Shown: positions 12,789 to 14,402 of the stretch, one piece after another | Layout: each line of letters begins with the position of its first letter | Position numbering within the stretch: the stretch's first letter is position 1 | DNA from: Bdellovibrionaceae bacterium UBA2316 | GTDB taxonomy: Bacteria > Bdellovibrionota > Bdellovibrionia > Bdellovibrionales > Bdellovibrionaceae | Direction: 5' to 3' | Assembly (NCBI GenBank): GCA_002345205.1 | Contig: DDVI01000030.1 | Coordinates: forward strand, 1 to 14,402 | DNA: 14,402 bases | The notes under the pieces: generated by a model | Seen by the model: only the letters and a program-made list of their open reading frames with translations | Told to the model about the DNA's origin: nothing | Database searches by the model: none | Program-made: the position numbers and the translations under genes

Positions 12789-14132
12789 TCAAATACCCGA
12801 AGCCTTTGGCGGTGTCCCATCATTTCCGTTGCCACTGTCGCCCACTAAAACTTTTGTTCTATCCAAGTAAATTGCGAAAGTTGTAGATGGGTCAAGGTGT
12901 CCAAGCCAACTTGCTACGCTGGCGTGGGATTTTTCGCCCTTATCAAAACACCAGTTCGTGAAGCCTTTACGTCCGCTATAAAGTCCCAAGGCTTTGCCGT
13001 CGGCATTACAATTTAAGGCTCGGGCTAATGACTTAATTTTTTTATAAGTTGGTTTTTGAAAAAGTCGGCTCTCAATAATGCTCACGGCATTTTTTTGTTC
13101 ATCCCATTTTATAGGGATGTGCTTGGTTCTTTTATTTTCTGGAACGCCTTGAAGTTTTTCTTGATAGACCATCACCACATCAAGCCCAGACTTCATGTCC
13201 GTATATTTAGAATAGTGTTTTCCACCGTTAGAGGTTTTCATCAACTCTTCGGGACGAAGACCTAAATAAAAGGTCGCTTTAAAGAAATTGATTTCGTTGG
13301 TGGTGAAGCCATGGCTGGGGGCGATGCTGACGATTTGGTCTATAAGATTTTGCGTCATAGGTAGGGCTTCTTTGCGAACCCCTGTCTTGGTTTGCGAACC
13401 TTTATTTATCTTCTCACGGAAGTTGCCTTTGGGCTGTGGAATAATTTTAAAGTATCCACTTCCTTTGGCAGTCGCAAATTTTCCCCATTCGTTCATCATG
13501 GAAATCAATTTTTGCGAGTAGTTGAGTGAGTATTGATTATCAATGAAGTATTTAAAAATGATTTTAGAATTTTCGGCGTAGGTTTCGGGAACCAGTTTCA
13601 AAGAGTTTATAATTTCTTGAATAGTCGCAAAGACATAAAGTTTTTTACTCAGATGCTTATCTGTCCCAATGTTTTCATTCCTGATTTTCTGTTCAAATAT
13701 ATTGACCATCTCTTGCGGAAAAAGCGTTTGGTTGATGCTTCTACTACGGGCGTATCGTTTGAAAGTTCGGTCTTGGCGAGCCACTTCTTCACGAGTTGCT
13801 TTGTTGAGTTTTCTAAAATCTTTTAACTTGGTCTTGGCTTCTAATGCCGTCATTTCCGCAGATAAACCGAAGCGGTAATAAACCGCTTCATCAATTTTCT
13901 GGTGAGGATTGACGGGCTTTCCATTCTCATACTTCTTCAAGTAAAGGCTAAAACTTTTTCCTTTTTGTTTTGGGCGGATATAGTAAGAACCAACGCTGGG
14001 AAGATGTGTTTCAATCGTCGTGGTGATGGAAATTTTTTGGGAAATCTTCGTCTTGATTTTTTTCGCTGACGGTTTGGACTTCGTTTTCTTGGTTTGCTTC
14101 TTGATTTGTTTTCTAACTTTTTTCTTCGCCAT
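12789..14132 (-). CDS. Tyrosine recombinase (integrase) of inner element
   Basis: A 447-residue phage-type integrase. The first ~30 residues are extremely basic (Lys-rich, 'KKKVRKQIKKQTKKTKSK'), then come an arm-binding-like beta region ('GSYYIRPKQKGKSFSLYLKKYENGK'), a core-binding helical domain (~155-225) and the catalytic domain. Catalytic residues visible are Arg293 in 'GLRPEEL', a possible Lys337, Arg388 in 'LYSGRKGF', His412 in 'WLGHLDPSTT', and nucleophile Tyr422 in 'FAIYL'. The usual His of the HxxR box is Tyr385 (Tyr-Ser-Gly-Arg). The start is ATG 14132 on minus with AAAGGGA upstream. It lies 117 bases from the right 14-base repeat and points inward, the usual place for the enzyme that inserted the element. 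The Gly/Asn-rich tail ends next to the hydrolase terminator. Confidence 0.93.
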   Translation of the reverse strand: MAKKKVRKQIKKQTKKTKSKPSAKKIKTKISQKISITTTIETHLPSVGSYYIRPKQKGKSFSLYLKKYENGKPVNPHQKIDEAVYYRFGLSAEMTALEAKTKLKDFRKLNKATREEVARQDRTFKRYARSRSINQTLFPQEMVNIFEQKIRNENIGTDKHLSKKLYVFATIQEIINSLKLVPETYAENSKIIFKYFIDNQYSLNYSQKLISMMNEWGKFATAKGSGYFKIIPQPKGNFREKINKGSQTKTGVRKEALPMTQNLIDQIVSIAPSHGFTTNEINFFKATFYLGLRPEELMKTSNGGKHYSKYTDMKSGLDVVMVYQEKLQGVPENKRTKHIPIKWDEQKNAVSIIESRLFQKPTYKKIKSLARALNCNADGKALGLYSGRKGFTNWCFDKGEKSHASVASWLGHLDPSTTFAIYLDRTKVLVGDSGNGNDGTPPKASGI

Positions 14133-14184
14133 GCTTTCCCTTTCGGTAAAAACACGCAGGATATTAAGAAAAAAATCGCCTACA

Positions 14185-14206
14185 TCGCCGACCAGTCAGT
14201 CGGCGA
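14185..14206. repeat. Inverted repeat upstream of integrase
   Basis: TCGCCGAC (14185-14192) pairs with GTCGGCGA (14199-14206) around CAGTCA. It lies between the integrase start and the right repeat. On the minus strand a run of seven T (14169-14175 complement) follows after 9 bases, which is too far for a standard terminator. It may be an operator of the integrase promoter or an accessory recombination site. TCGCCTAC next to it (14176-14183) also occurs near the left end (6041-6048). Confidence 0.5.
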
Positions 14207-14248
14207 CATCCTCTAAAATACCAAATATTTCAATGGTTTAAGTGAAAA

Positions 14249-14262
14249 AATTGGTAGTGAGA
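14249..14262 (+). repeat. Right attachment repeat (attR) of inner element
   Basis: An exact copy of the 14 bases at 6015-6028. To its left the same frame is closed by TAA at 14214 and has no ATG; to its right it stays open to the end of the window. This marks the right edge of the inserted DNA. Confidence 0.8.
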
Positions 14263-14402
14263 CTCACCTATTAAGCGAACGCACGCAACCTGCTGTAATC
14301 ATTGAACTTCCCGAATCCGAAAGGCTCGGCATTTTCACCAATTTCGCCGAATTATACTTAAAAGGCCACTCTCTGCGTGAAATAGAACAGCAGACCGGCA
14401 CT
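14249..14402 (+). pseudogene. Detached 3' part of the serine recombinase gene
   Basis: The frame reads Ile-Gly-Ser-Glu-Thr-His-Leu-Leu-Ser and continues open to the window end, in phase with 'RIGSE' at 6013-6027. Joining base 6028 to 14263 would give a protein with no stop across the junction. The visible part includes 'IFTNFAELYLKGHSLREIEQQTGT', which looks like the first helices of a helix-turn-helix such as those at the end of resolvase-type recombinases. No start codon with a ribosome site precedes it. It is therefore best read as the displaced C-terminal coding end of 4273-6039, silent while the inner element is integrated. The gene's true end is beyond the window. Confidence 0.72.

Larger units (their letters stand above)
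6029..14262. mobile_element. Integrated element with Rep_trans initiator and tyrosine integrase
   Basis: About 8,234 bases including one copy of the 14-base repeat. It carries its own tyrosine integrase next to the right end, a three-gene replication/mobilisation operon, a toxin-antitoxin pair, and cargo (DUF952-methyltransferase, exported hydrolase, small unknown genes). No capsid, tail or mating-pore genes are seen, so it is more likely an integrative mobilisable element or satellite using another system's channel than a phage or a self-transmissible ICE. The host it interrupts carries VirB10- and VirD4-like genes, which could supply the channel. The boundaries rest on the repeat and the restored frame; the element class is inferred from gene content. 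Confidence 0.8.

Noticed and set aside
13056..14241. Several plus-strand frames of 69-97 codons opposite the integrase
   Set aside because: They are antisense to a strongly supported integrase gene, are hydrophobic or low-complexity and lack ribosome sites.
1..14402. CRISPR array or rRNA genes
   Set aside because: No regularly spaced repeats and no rRNA-like conserved stretches were found.

Overview
The window looks like AT-rich Gram-negative accessory DNA. The evidence for Gram-negative is a VirB10/TraB-type transfer protein (a factor that bridges two membranes), a VirD4-type coupling protein, a lipobox protein and an exported hydrolase. A Bdellovibrio-like or other deltaproteobacterium-like host is only a guess; no rRNA, tRNA or core gene fixes the taxon.

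The best reading is one mobile element inserted inside another. The outer element (1-6028, resuming at 14263) is conjugative. It carries the C-terminal end of a VirB10/TraB-like protein, a VirD4/TraD-like coupling ATPase, a small lipoprotein, and a winged-helix protein resembling replication-relaxation proteins. Next comes a striking 107-base nested inverted repeat (3205-3311). A tightly coupled four-gene unit follows: an unknown 146-aa protein, an XRE-type regulator, a small AT-hook protein and a large serine recombinase.

The inner element (about 8.2 kb, 6029-14262) is bounded by a perfect 14-base direct repeat, at 6015-6028 in the 3' end of the serine recombinase gene and at 14249-14262. 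Both copies lie in the same reading phase. The frame right of the second copy reads on as a plausible recombinase C-terminus with a helix-turn-helix-like end. The inner element therefore seems to have entered the recombinase gene, supplied a new stop codon, and pushed the original 3' end 8.2 kb away. Its tyrosine integrase (12789-14132, minus) sits just inside the right junction.

Inside the inner element, the left part holds a HigB/HigA-like toxin-antitoxin pair, an 89-aa unknown, and a DUF952-methyltransferase fusion. The middle has two small proteins (53 aa with a TTG start, and 88 aa with a membrane segment). On the minus strand lies a three-gene operon: a 94-aa protein, an FtsK-like ATPase, and a Rep_trans-family initiator/relaxase. 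That order matches helP-conQ-nicK of ICEBs1 and the related Tn916 genes, which suggests rolling-circle replication and mobilisation. An exported alpha/beta hydrolase lies between this operon and the integrase.

Two leaders in the inner element, before the 53-aa gene and before the replication operon, each place the Shine-Dalgarno sequence in a long stem, so both may be controlled at translation. Three hairpin terminators have a stop codon in or at the edge of their loops, which shows how compact the element is.
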